A stretch of 5,010 nt of DNA from Bacteroidales bacterium (lineage in GTDB: Bacteria > Bacteroidota > Bacteroidia > Bacteroidales > UBA3824). The stretch is taken from the NCBI GenBank assembly GCA_016287995.1, contig JAEEXW010000249.1, positions 1-5,010 on the forward strand, in the 5' to 3' direction. This document shows positions 1-5,010 of this stretch, in pieces. The translations under genes and the position numbers were made by a program. Every line of letters starts with the position of its first letter. Within the stretch, counting starts at the first letter, position 1. Under the pieces are notes generated by a model, which saw nothing but the letters and a program-made list of their open reading frames with translations, was not told the origin of the DNA and made no database searches.

Positions 1-198
1 TCTTATCTTGTCGAGGTACCCCTACCTTTGTATCTAATCAGCACGAAACGGCTCACGCCGATACGACGTTTACATCTGGCAACTTATTCCGATACTGTGT
101 ACGTTTTGGGGTATTTCGACAAGCGGAATAAGAGCGCAAAGCCCGAAAATTCTATGTTAAAATTCTGCGTAAAGTTAACAAACTTTTTCCGGCTTTGC
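1..198. repeat. Gene-free segment dense in nested inverted repeats; possible structured RNA or dispersed element
   Basis: No convincing coding frame lies here, but several inverted repeats are visible. (a) 7-22 (CTTGTCGAGGTACCCC) pairs with 108-123 (GGGGTATTTCGACAAG), 14 of 16 positions. The flanks TCTTAT at 1-6 and ATAAGA at 128-133 also match if TCCG is looped out. (b) CTTATTCCG at 83-91 is perfectly complementary to CGGAATAAG at 124-132, with ATAC 92-95 and GTAT 111-114 nested inside. It shares bases with (a), so the two folds exclude each other. (c) CGGC 49-52 and GCCG 57-60 form a small hairpin. (d) GCAAAGCCCGAAAA at 136-149 pairs with TTTTCCGGCTTTGC at 185-198 with one mismatch, and GTTAA/TTAAC (155-159/174-178) is nested inside. 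Such density is not expected by chance. It could be a noncoding RNA on either strand, the end of a mobile or repeated element, or 3' structure for the gene ending at 230. I do not recognise a named RNA family, and the element may continue past the left edge. Confidence 0.45.
23..30 (+). promoter_or_regulatory. Candidate plus-strand -7 promoter box TACCTTTG
   Basis: TACCTTTG matches the Bacteroidota -7 consensus TAnnTTTG exactly. The partner -33 TTTG element would fall at or beyond the left edge, so it cannot be checked. If real, transcription would begin near position 35 and run through the inverted repeats at 49-198, with no good coding frame following. That would fit a noncoding RNA. An eight-base degenerate match also occurs by chance in AT-rich DNA, so this is weak on its own. 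Confidence 0.25.
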
Positions 199-229
199 CA
201 AATTTTCAATGCACTTTTTTCTGTGAGTT

Positions 230-727
230 TTACTTTAATTGTATTCCGTAAAATTTCCAGCCGTTTTCTCCTGACTCTTCCAAATCCAAAACCCTTGTAT
301 CTCTGTCTATTGGTGGAAAAATCAAAGAAAAATATGTTACTTTGCCTTTTGGAATCGCGGTTTTTTGTGGTGAAACGCCTATGCCGTCAGTTCCAATCAT
401 TCTTTCCACCGCTATATCACTCTCGTTTAAGGTGATATATGTTTCGGGGTCAATGGCGATATATGAATACGATCCTTGTGTGTTGTCAACGGTGAATACA
501 ACAGCAGTGTATTCATCTGCCAATATTATACGGACAATTTTTATACGCATTCTGTTAGGCGCATTTCTCACAACCGGATTGTCTATATGCTTGACGGTCA
601 TAGAACTGTTTTCAAATTCAGACTCGGTTTTCTCTGCCTCTGTTTGTTCAGTTTTTACCAACTTTGAAAACTTAAAATCCGTCGTATTTATGACACTGAT
701 TATAGTAAACAATGCAAAAAATTCCAA
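230..727 (-). pseudogene. Tail of the interrupted zinc-ribbon gene: TM helix end, linker and C-terminal domain
   Basis: This open stretch has no ATG at its upstream end. The only start-like codon is a TTG at 727 that lies inside the upstream frame, and the first ATG is at 601. It begins in the middle of a hydrophobic helix (FFALFTIISVI), then has a Glu/Lys/Ser-rich linker and a domain with alternating hydrophobic strands (IKIVRIILADEYTAVVFTVD, ending in WKFYGIQLK). Its stop is TAA at 230. It belongs to the zinc-ribbon gene upstream and is listed so that the domain boundaries are recorded. An annotation pipeline may call it as a separate hypothetical protein. Confidence 0.6.
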
Positions 728-908
728 GCACGATAAATTTGGCTGTTTTTTTGCGTTTTTTTGCGGTTGAATTTCTTTCAGAGACTGAAACCTTTGATTC
801 TGAGGTGTTTGTTAATTCATCTCCGCAATACCGGCACGAACTGCTTTCTGACGGAATCAGCCGTCCGCAGTTTTTGCAGCGTATCATATTGTTTGTCTGT
901 ATGTTCAT
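672..908 (-). CDS. Zinc-ribbon N-terminal fragment (78 aa as read)
   Basis: This is the head of the interrupted gene as it would be translated without frame correction. It has an ATG at 908 overlapping the upstream TGA. A second ATG at 887 begins MIRCKNCG, the usual way such zinc ribbons start, so the true start may be seven codons later. The CxxC...CxxC ribbon is intact. After LGIF the frame leaves the hydrophobic helix and ends in polar, family-unlike residues (YYNQCHKYDGF), as expected after a frameshift. If translated, it would give a truncated protein without a full membrane anchor or the C-terminal domain. Confidence 0.6.
   Translation of the reverse strand: MNIQTNNMIRCKNCGRLIPSESSSCRYCGDELTNTSESKVSVSERNSTAKKRKKTAKFIVLGIFCIVYYNQCHKYDGF
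716..721 (-). other. T6 homopolymer at the frameshift point
   Basis: The minus strand reads GGA ATT TTT TGC in the zinc-ribbon frame. With five T instead of six it reads GGA ATT TTT GCA TTG, which continues directly into the downstream domain. Homopolymer runs are common places for slippage mutation and for indel errors in sequencing. Six T is short for programmed transcriptional slippage. Confidence 0.7.
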
Positions 909-1576
909 AATGTTTCCTGTTTGTTAATAATTTCAGAACTTCTCATAATATCAGCAACATCCTGCAAGTCGGTTGCCATCTGAATTTTGCGTTTTATAGA
1001 CTCTGTTATAAAACTTACAATCATAATTTGTAACAGCGAAAAGGCTGCCGCTGTTATTATAAGTAAAATTGCTACAATCAGATAGCCCAAAAACCTTCCT
1101 CTGAAATAGAAGTTAAATTCACCTGTCAACGCCATAAAAATATAGGCGAGTACTGTAAATGCTGTAAATGAACAAAGGCTTACGAAAACGCCTGAATTGT
1201 TGCAAGTGTGAATAAAATCGGCTACAAAGGTTATATTCGGGTAACGGTTTTTGATGTTGACAAGGTCGTTGCCGTGTTTTGTCCAATATTTGAGCGTAAC
1301 AATAAAGATAAATGTTGTTACTCCAACCCACAGAAATAGCATAAACTGAAATACTGTATCAGACCAACCTTTGAAAAATGTTGAGATTTTTGAATACTCG
1401 ATTCCAACCCATGACAACATACAGAGCAGCAAAACTGCGGGCAGTAATCCGTTTAGTACTCCCATTACATAATAAAAAATTCTGAATCCCTTTCTGACGA
1501 TGTTGAGGTCGTCAATCATAGAGACTAATTTGTTTATAATTTTTTGCATAATAGAACATTTTAAATTGTTAGACAT
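905..1576 (-). CDS. Four-helix integral membrane protein of unknown function
   Basis: With the start at ATG 1576 the protein has 223 residues. Four hydrophobic segments are visible at about 34-58, 72-96, 129-151 and 161-190, giving N- and C-termini on the same, presumably cytoplasmic, side. The N-terminus (about 30 residues) and the loop between helices 2 and 3 are basic and polar. The C-terminal tail after helix 4 (ITESIKRKIQMATDLQDVAD) looks amphipathic and could form a cytoplasmic helix. A TTG at 1588 would give a longer form, but it lies inside the probable -7 promoter box, so it is rejected. ATG 1549 (MQKIINKL) is an alternative that would leave a more usual leader length. The stop TGA at 905 overlaps the next gene's ATG, so this protein and the zinc-ribbon membrane protein are probably made together and may form a complex. 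I do not recognise the family. Confidence 0.8.
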   Translation of the reverse strand: MSNNLKCSIMQKIINKLVSMIDDLNIVRKGFRIFYYVMGVLNGLLPAVLLLCMLSWVGIEYSKISTFFKGWSDTVFQFMLFLWVGVTTFIFIVTLKYWTKHGNDLVNIKNRYPNITFVADFIHTCNNSGVFVSLCSFTAFTVLAYIFMALTGEFNFYFRGRFLGYLIVAILLIITAAAFSLLQIMIVSFITESIKRKIQMATDLQDVADIMRSSEIINKQETL

Positions 1577-1585
1577 TATTTTTGT

Positions 1586-1617
1586 CAAATTTAGTTTTTT
1601 GTTTTTTCTGAAACAAG
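1586..1617 (-). promoter_or_regulatory. Probable promoter for the membrane protein / zinc-ribbon pair
   Basis: The minus strand carries TAAATTTG (plus 1586-1593), a perfect match to the Bacteroidota -7 box TAnnTTTG. About 20 bases upstream is CTTG (1614-1617), an imperfect version of the -33 TTTG element at reasonable spacing. Transcription should start near 1578-1582. That places the ATG at 1576 almost at the 5' end of the transcript, whereas ATG 1549 would have a leader of about 30 bases. The box lies in the 62-base gap between the HTH gene and the membrane gene, so the membrane pair probably has its own promoter. Confidence 0.55.
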
Positions 1618-1638
1618 CAATCCGTGTCGGATTCTGTC

Positions 1639-1878
1639 CTACATTTGTGTCGGAATTTTCACCACAGTTTCCTCGTATTCCGCTAAATCCTTGAAAAAAT
1701 TTCGTTTCAAAACCTTTGAAATTCTTTCCAAAAGTTCGAGATTAATGAATTTACGTTCAAAGATGTCGTAACAGTTTGAACGGTCGCTGTTTATGGCTTC
1801 TGCGAACCATACTACCGTGAGATTTTGTCTGTCGAGTTCTTCGCGGATAAGATGTCCCAAATGAAATTCTTCTGTCAT
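1639..1878 (-). CDS. Small helix-turn-helix DNA-binding protein (XRE-like)
   Basis: The protein has 79 residues, beginning MTEEFHLGHLIREELDRQ. It is almost entirely one helical DNA-binding domain. TVVWFAEAINSDRSNCYDIF (about 21-40) is the helix-turn-helix, followed by helices ELLERISKVLKRNFFKDL (about 48-65) and a short acidic-to-polar tail. It matches, from memory, a common small Bacteroidales HTH type ('FHLG..I..EL..... TV.WFA......R...YDIF.R..I...LL.RIS..L..NFF.DL'). The open frame continues upstream to a codon at 1947, but that extension runs through a terminator hairpin and its residues (MLSFGAVGFLFCGKF) are not family-like, so ATG 1878 is chosen. The gene ends in TAG. It lies directly after the terminator of the upstream unit and 62 bases before the membrane gene. 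No clear promoter is visible in the 35 bases between terminator and start. Its targets are unknown; the adjacent membrane pair is a possible one. Confidence 0.82.
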   Translation of the reverse strand: MTEEFHLGHLIREELDRQNLTVVWFAEAINSDRSNCYDIFERKFINLELLERISKVLKRNFFKDLAEYEETVVKIPTQM

Positions 1879-1913
1879 TTTTCTAAAAAGTTTTGTGGAT
1901 TTAAATTTTCCGC

Positions 1914-1955
1914 AAAACAAAAACCCCACTGCGCCAAAACTAAGCACAGTAGGGG
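1914..1955 (-). terminator. Strong rho-independent terminator of the upstream (WYL) unit
   Basis: On the minus strand CCCC-T-ACTGTGC (plus 1944-1955) pairs with GCGCAGT-GGGG (plus 1924-1934) to give 11 base pairs with one bulged T and one G-T pair. The loop is nine bases and is followed at once by TTTTTGTTTT (plus 1914-1923). The T tract is only on the minus-strand side, so it acts on transcripts coming from the WYL gene, whose stop is 165 bases upstream. It ends 35 bases before the HTH gene's ATG and so separates the two transcription units. Confidence 0.85.
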
Positions 1956-1972
1956 AATTTATATATGTGTTT

Positions 1973-2048
1973 GAGCCGCAAGCATTGCGGCTCTACATAC
2001 GGGGCGCGTTACGGAGACCTATACGTAGAGCCGCAATGCTTGCGGCTC
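1973..2048. repeat. REP/MITE-like double palindrome
   Basis: Two 21-base palindromes stand 34 bases apart. Both have the perfect nine-base stem GAGCCGCAA/TTGCGGCTC; the loops are GCA (1973-1993) and TGC (2028-2048). They are exact reverse complements of each other, and the match extends by three bases (TAC at 1994-1996, GTA at 2025-2027). DNA or RNA here can therefore form two small hairpins or one 24-bp stem around a 28-base loop (1997-2024). The arms are GC-rich compared with the AT-rich surroundings. It lies in an intergenic spacer, as expected for REP/BIME-type elements spread by TnpA-REP (RAYT) transposases, or for a short MITE. No transposase and no obvious target-site duplication is visible in the window. 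The rest of the 1879-2120 spacer, apart from the terminator, holds nothing I recognise. Confidence 0.75.
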
Positions 2049-2120
2049 GGTTGATACAAAAGGTTAAATGAAATAGCCGTGGAAGATTAGAGAATTTTTA
2101 TTTACAACATCCGTATCAAA

Positions 2121-3023
2121 TTAATTCCTCGGAAAATAAATTTCTGCCATTTTTCTGATTTTTTCTGCGATTTGGGTTCTAAGCCATTCGGGTTCAATTA
2201 CTTCAACACTTTCACCGTATGAAAGCACTGTCTGCTGAAAATCAAATGCCGGCTGCAAAAAATATTCAAAAACTGAATAATCCTGATGCGTTTCAGTTTC
2301 TTTTTGCGAATGATGAAGCGGCAGCGAGCGGAAAAATTTTTGCTGGTTGTTCATAACTTTTAACTTTACAACATCCGCTTTCACAAACCCCGAAATCACG
2401 CCGTAACAGTCTGCAAAATATTTTTCCGCAGAAAATTTTTTCGGATATTCAAATTTTTTGTCCGCGATTTCCAACTCTGACACTCTGTCAAGCGCGTAAA
2501 CGCGGATTTGTCCCTCTGATTTTTGCGTTGTGATATACCAGCGGTTGTGGGAAATTTTCAGAGCGAGCGGCGCAATCGTAAGGGTTTCGTTATAATCGCG
2601 CCAAAAACTTCGGTAAGTGATTTTTACAAATTTATCCTCCCGCATTGCCTGAATCACCCTCGGCAAAAATCTGTGTCCCGACGGAATCTCTTCAAACAAA
2701 ACCCTGTCTTTCAGATGTTTGGTTTCAGACAGCATATTGTTGACGGCGAAGTTGTTGAGCAACCAGCGGCGTATTTTTCCGTTTTGAAAACCGTCAGAAT
2801 CCTCGATGAAATATGTGTTGTCGCTTTTGTTGCAGGAGATGTTAAGGTCAAAAAGTGTTTCGATTTCTTTCCGGTGATTGTCAAAAGTTTTGCGCGGAAT
2901 GTCCTTGCCGTCATAAAGGTAACATTCCGTCCATTTTTCGTTGAGACGGCGGAGGGTGATTTTTTCCGCCTCGTAAATTGTCGTAACTTCCTAAATATAT
3001 CTCGCAAACAGATTTTTTGACAT
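2121..3023 (-). pseudogene. WYL-domain transcriptional regulator interrupted by an in-frame TAG at codon 11
   Basis: From ATG 3023 the frame reads MSKNLFARYI, then TAG (2991-2993), then EVTTIYEAEKITLRRLNEKW and on without interruption to TAA at 2121, 300 residues in all if the TAG is read through. The N-terminal ~85 residues match the winged-helix part of Bacteroidales WYL regulators ('...ARYIWLVDTIY...ITFEELNEKW...PLRTFHNHR..IE..FDI.I.C'); here one sees PRKTFDNHRKEIETLFDLNI. WLLNNFAVNNML (86-97) links to the WYL domain at about 114-208 (ITYRSFW; RWYIT at 161-165; YALDRVSEL) and a C-terminal WCX-like domain at about 213-300. In relatives the codon at the stop is Trp; TGG to TAG is one transition. 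After the TAG the first ATG is at 2735 (residue 97), so reinitiation would give a WYL piece without DNA binding. A TTG at 2762 is only a formal start. The gene lies 23 bases after the phosphatase gene and is probably in its operon. WYL proteins commonly bind nucleic-acid or nucleotide ligands and control stress or defence genes. Confidence 0.85.
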
Positions 3024-3046
3024 AATTTTAGCCGCAGAAAAAAAGT

Positions 3047-5010
3047 TTAGTTCACCCTTATTCCGACGAGAGTCATATCGTCAACTTGCAGCATATCGCC
3101 CTGCCAGTCTAAAATCGTTTTTTCCAAAATTTTGCATTGATAGTCCGCAGGTTTTTCGGCAAACGAAATCAAAGTATCCAACAGAGTTTGTATCAAAAAT
3201 TTACGTTTCATACTGCCGAGTTGGTCTTGTATACCGTCCGAAAATGTATAAACCATATCGTCTTTTTCGATTTTTATGGTCAGAGTTTGAAAATGCTCTT
3301 TTTCGATGATGTAACGACCTACCGGCATATTGTCGCCTTTCAACTTTATGCTTTTGCCTTTGCGGATTATAAACGCCGTCTGATTGGCTATTGCGTAATG
3401 CATTTCCATTTTTTCAAAGTCAAAGCAGCAAATTGTCATATCCATACCGTCGCTAACATAACCGTCTTGTAAAGAGGATGTTAATGTCGTTTTGATAAAT
3501 TCGCGAATGCGGTCAAGAACCGTTCCCGGATTTTCGGCATCGTATTCCGAAACTAAAAATTCTTTTAACGCCGAAATACCAAGCATCGAGAGAAACGCAC
3601 CCGGAATACCGTGTCCGGTGCAGTCGGCGGTTACAATAAAAGGATATTTGCCGCATTTTCCTGCCCGATAAAAATCGCCGCTGACAATGTCCCTCGGACG
3701 GTAAAAAACAAAACTTTCCGGAAAAACTGCTTTTACTTCTTCTATTTTAGAAACGGCAGCGCGTTGAATCCTTTCGGCATAGTTGATGCTTGAAATGAGT
3801 TTACTATTAACACTATTGACCTCGTTCCACTGGTCTGTGATGATGTTTTTTTGACTTTCGATTTCGTCGCGTTGTGCTTCGATTTCGGCTTTTTGCGAGT
3901 TGAGAAGTTGGTTTTTGGTAGAAAGAATTTTGTTTGCCTTATGTTTGTCCCAAACAATCATAAAAATCAGCAACAAACCCGCTATCAGCGCAACGATTAT
4001 TACTATCATCATATTTCTCTCTGACTTGAAACGGTCGGTTTCTACGGCATGAAGTTTTTCGGCGTTTTCGCGCTTAACCTCTTCAAGCATACGAGTACGT
4101 TCCACTTCGGAATTTTTTATGACATCAAGAGTGCTGTCGTTTAATGTTGAAAGTCTATATTCAAGGAGTTTTTCATGGTGTTTCAAGGCATTTTTGTAGT
4201 CGCCGAGCAGCGAATAGACCTGATACAAATAATCATTATAATTTTTTAACACGCTGATTGAACTATTTGCCGTTATCAATGTTTCTAATTTTAGCAGTTC
4301 TTTCAGCGCATTGTTGTATCTTTTATAGAAAATGAGATAATCAATGAAAGCGTAACAGTGGGAAATATAATCGTAGTCAGCACCTATTGACAGATAAAAG
4401 TTACCAACTTTTTTTACATATTTGTAGCAACTATCGGCATACTCTTTTTTATTCGTTAACTTTGCCGCTTTAATATAAATATGTGCGAGATTGGCGTATG
4501 CGTCATATTTGTATTGAATGTCATCGTAATTGATATAACTTATTGTTTCAAACAGAAAAACTGATTTTTTTAGATTTGCGATTGCAGAGTCCATTTCTGA
4601 CTTACTACCCATAGCGTTACCTATGTTGTTGTAACACCATGCCGTATTTATTGTGTCGTTTGCGTTAGAAGCGTAGGAGAGAGCCTTGCGGTAAGTTTCT
4701 TCGGCATTGTCATATAATGACATATTGTCATAAATTCTGCCTAAACCGTTGTATGCTATTATTAAGTTTGCAGTATCTTGCGCTTCAACGTAGTATTTTA
4801 TCGCCATGTTGTAATACGGGAAAATGCTGTCTCTTATGTTTAAATCTTCGTAACAACTGCCGATAATAAGAAAAGTGTGTGCCGCCGCTTTTATTTTTTT
4901 TAGTTTTTTGCATAAATCCACGGCTTCAAAAAGGTATGAAAGTGCCGTTCGAGACTCGTCTTGCATCCAATAAGCAAAACCGAGATAATCGTAGTCTCTG
5001 GCTTTGAGTA
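3047..5010 (-). CDS. TPR / transmembrane / coiled-coil / SpoIIE-type PP2C phosphatase (5' end outside the window)
   Basis: The frame is open to the right edge; 653 residues are visible. Numbering is from the Met at 4966, which lies inside a TPR (upstream in-frame residues read RDYDYLGFAYW), so it is not the true start. Tetratricopeptide repeats fill about 1-270 (for example 66-101 and 106-140, with the G..Y/A...A..Y pattern). A coiled coil is likely at 280-317, a transmembrane helix at 319-339 (MMIVIIVALIAGLLLIFMIV), and a second coiled coil at 345-395 rich in Q, E and K. The PP2C-like SpoIIE phosphatase domain spans 400-639. The metal-binding and core motifs are present: DIVSGDF 426-432, DCTGHGIPGAF 448-458, DGMD 506-509, FSDGI 575-579 and VDDMTLVG 628-635. 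The usual DFYW reads DFYR. Family architecture predicts periplasmic TPRs sensing a signal or partner and a cytoplasmic Ser/Thr phosphatase, often acting on an anti-sigma-factor antagonist. No such partner is in the window. The WYL gene follows 23 bases downstream. Confidence 0.93.
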   Translation of the reverse strand, partial: LKARDYDYLGFAYWMQDESRTALSYLFEAVDLCKKLKKIKAAAHTFLIIGSCYEDLNIRDSIFPYYNMAIKYYVEAQDTANLIIAYNGLGRIYDNMSLYDNAEETYRKALSYASNANDTINTAWCYNNIGNAMGSKSEMDSAIANLKKSVFLFETISYINYDDIQYKYDAYANLAHIYIKAAKLTNKKEYADSCYKYVKKVGNFYLSIGADYDYISHCYAFIDYLIFYKRYNNALKELLKLETLITANSSISVLKNYNDYLYQVYSLLGDYKNALKHHEKLLEYRLSTLNDSTLDVIKNSEVERTRMLEEVKRENAEKLHAVETDRFKSERNMMIVIIVALIAGLLLIFMIVWDKHKANKILSTKNQLLNSQKAEIEAQRDEIESQKNIITDQWNEVNSVNSKLISSINYAERIQRAAVSKIEEVKAVFPESFVFYRPRDIVSGDFYRAGKCGKYPFIVTADCTGHGIPGAFLSMLGISALKEFLVSEYDAENPGTVLDRIREFIKTTLTSSLQDGYVSDGMDMTICCFDFEKMEMHYAIANQTAFIIRKGKSIKLKGDNMPVGRYIIEKEHFQTLTIKIEKDDMVYTFSDGIQDQLGSMKRKFLIQTLLDTLISFAEKPADYQCKILEKTILDWQGDMLQVDDMTLVGIRVN

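Larger units (their letters stand above)
230..908 (-). pseudogene. Zinc-ribbon, single-TM protein with C-terminal beta-rich domain, interrupted by a one-base frameshift
   Basis: Read across one frameshift, this is a single gene for a 225-residue protein. Residues 11-28 hold a zinc ribbon (CKNC...CRYC). A Ser/Thr-rich and then basic linker ends in KKRKK near 51-54, followed by a transmembrane helix at about 57-75 (FIVLGIFALFTIISVI), a Lys/Glu-rich stretch, and a beta-rich domain at about 110-225 ending WKFYGIQLK. The basic residues before the helix predict a cytoplasmic zinc ribbon and an exported C-terminal domain. In the sequence as given, the run of six T (plus-strand A at 716-721) shifts the frame, and the head reads into a stop at 672. 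Deleting one T restores the helix exactly. The tail frame has no ATG before position 601, which is after the helix, so it is not a plausible independent gene. The C-terminal domain resembles Ig-like extracellular domains in general shape only. The start overlaps the stop of the upstream membrane gene (ATGA), implying translational coupling. The lesion may be a mutation, a slippage site or a sequence error. Confidence 0.75.

Noticed and set aside
28..435. 135-codon plus-strand open frame starting in the left structured region
   Set aside because: It starts with TTG inside the promoter-like box, runs antisense into the zinc-ribbon gene's C-terminal domain, and shows no domain pattern. The inverted repeats are a better explanation for 1-198.
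342..770. 142-codon plus-strand open frame
   Set aside because: It lies antisense to the zinc-ribbon gene, whose zinc ribbon, TM helix and C-terminal domain explain this stretch much better.
1924..1955. Bidirectional terminator
   Set aside because: The plus-strand side of the hairpin is followed by AATTTATAT rather than a T tract, and there is no plus-strand gene to terminate.
1973..2048. CRISPR array
   Set aside because: There are only two copies, in inverted orientation and each self-complementary, with no regular spacers and no cas genes.
1639..2993. Genome-wide reassignment of TAG to an amino acid to explain the amber in the WYL gene
   Set aside because: The HTH gene ends in TAG at a position that fits its family length; reading through would add only a 15-residue tail. 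One gene is weak evidence, but recoding is less simple than a single mutation or error.
2711..3007. 98-codon minus-strand open frame overlapping the start of the WYL gene
   Set aside because: It begins with TTG, and its translation is low-complexity Lys/Thr/Ser residues. The other minus frame over the same bases encodes the recognisable N-terminal DNA-binding part of the WYL regulator.
2523..3020. 165-codon plus-strand open frame
   Set aside because: It lies antisense to the WYL gene, has no family-like features and is explained by the codon use of the real gene.
3137..3472. Plus-strand open frame antisense to the phosphatase
   Set aside because: It overlaps the conserved SpoIIE-type motifs on the minus strand and is a shadow frame.

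Overview
The window looks like chromosomal DNA from a member of the Bacteroidota, probably the order Bacteroidales. The composition is AT-rich and there are no Shine-Dalgarno sequences in front of the genes. One intergenic region carries a perfect match to the Bacteroidota -7 promoter box (TAnnTTTG). The protein types also fit: a TPR/transmembrane/SpoIIE-type phosphatase, a WYL regulator whose N-terminus begins MSKNLFARYI, and a short helix-turn-helix protein of the 'FHLG..IREEL' kind. All recognised genes lie on the minus strand, so the text below reads from right to left.

Right part (5010 to 2121): a large sensor-type phosphatase gene enters from beyond the right edge (its 5' end is not in the window) and stops at 3047. 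After 23 bases comes a WYL-domain transcriptional regulator (3023 to 2121). That regulator is complete from end to end except for an in-frame TAG at codon 11, where relatives have tryptophan. The two genes look like a transcription unit. A strong intrinsic terminator (1955 to 1914) downstream of the WYL gene probably ends it. Between the WYL gene and the terminator sits a REP/MITE-like double palindrome (1973-2048).

Middle and left part (1878 to 230): a small HTH protein (79 aa), then a promoter-like sequence, then a four-helix membrane protein whose stop overlaps (ATGA) the start of a zinc-ribbon membrane protein. In this sequence the zinc-ribbon gene is split by one extra T in a T6 run. Removing one T joins the zinc ribbon, a clean transmembrane helix, a charged linker and a C-terminal beta-rich domain into one protein of 225 residues. 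The membrane pair is probably translationally coupled and works together at the inner membrane; its function is not recognisable.

Left edge (1 to 229): no credible gene, but an unusually dense set of nested and mutually exclusive inverted repeats, with a promoter-like TACCTTTG on the plus strand. It may be a structured RNA or the edge of a dispersed element.

The main results are two genes each broken by a single-base lesion but otherwise intact (WYL regulator, zinc-ribbon protein), the structured left edge, and the double palindrome. I see no clear sign of a completely new system. The HTH / four-TM / zinc-ribbon cluster is the least explained coding content.
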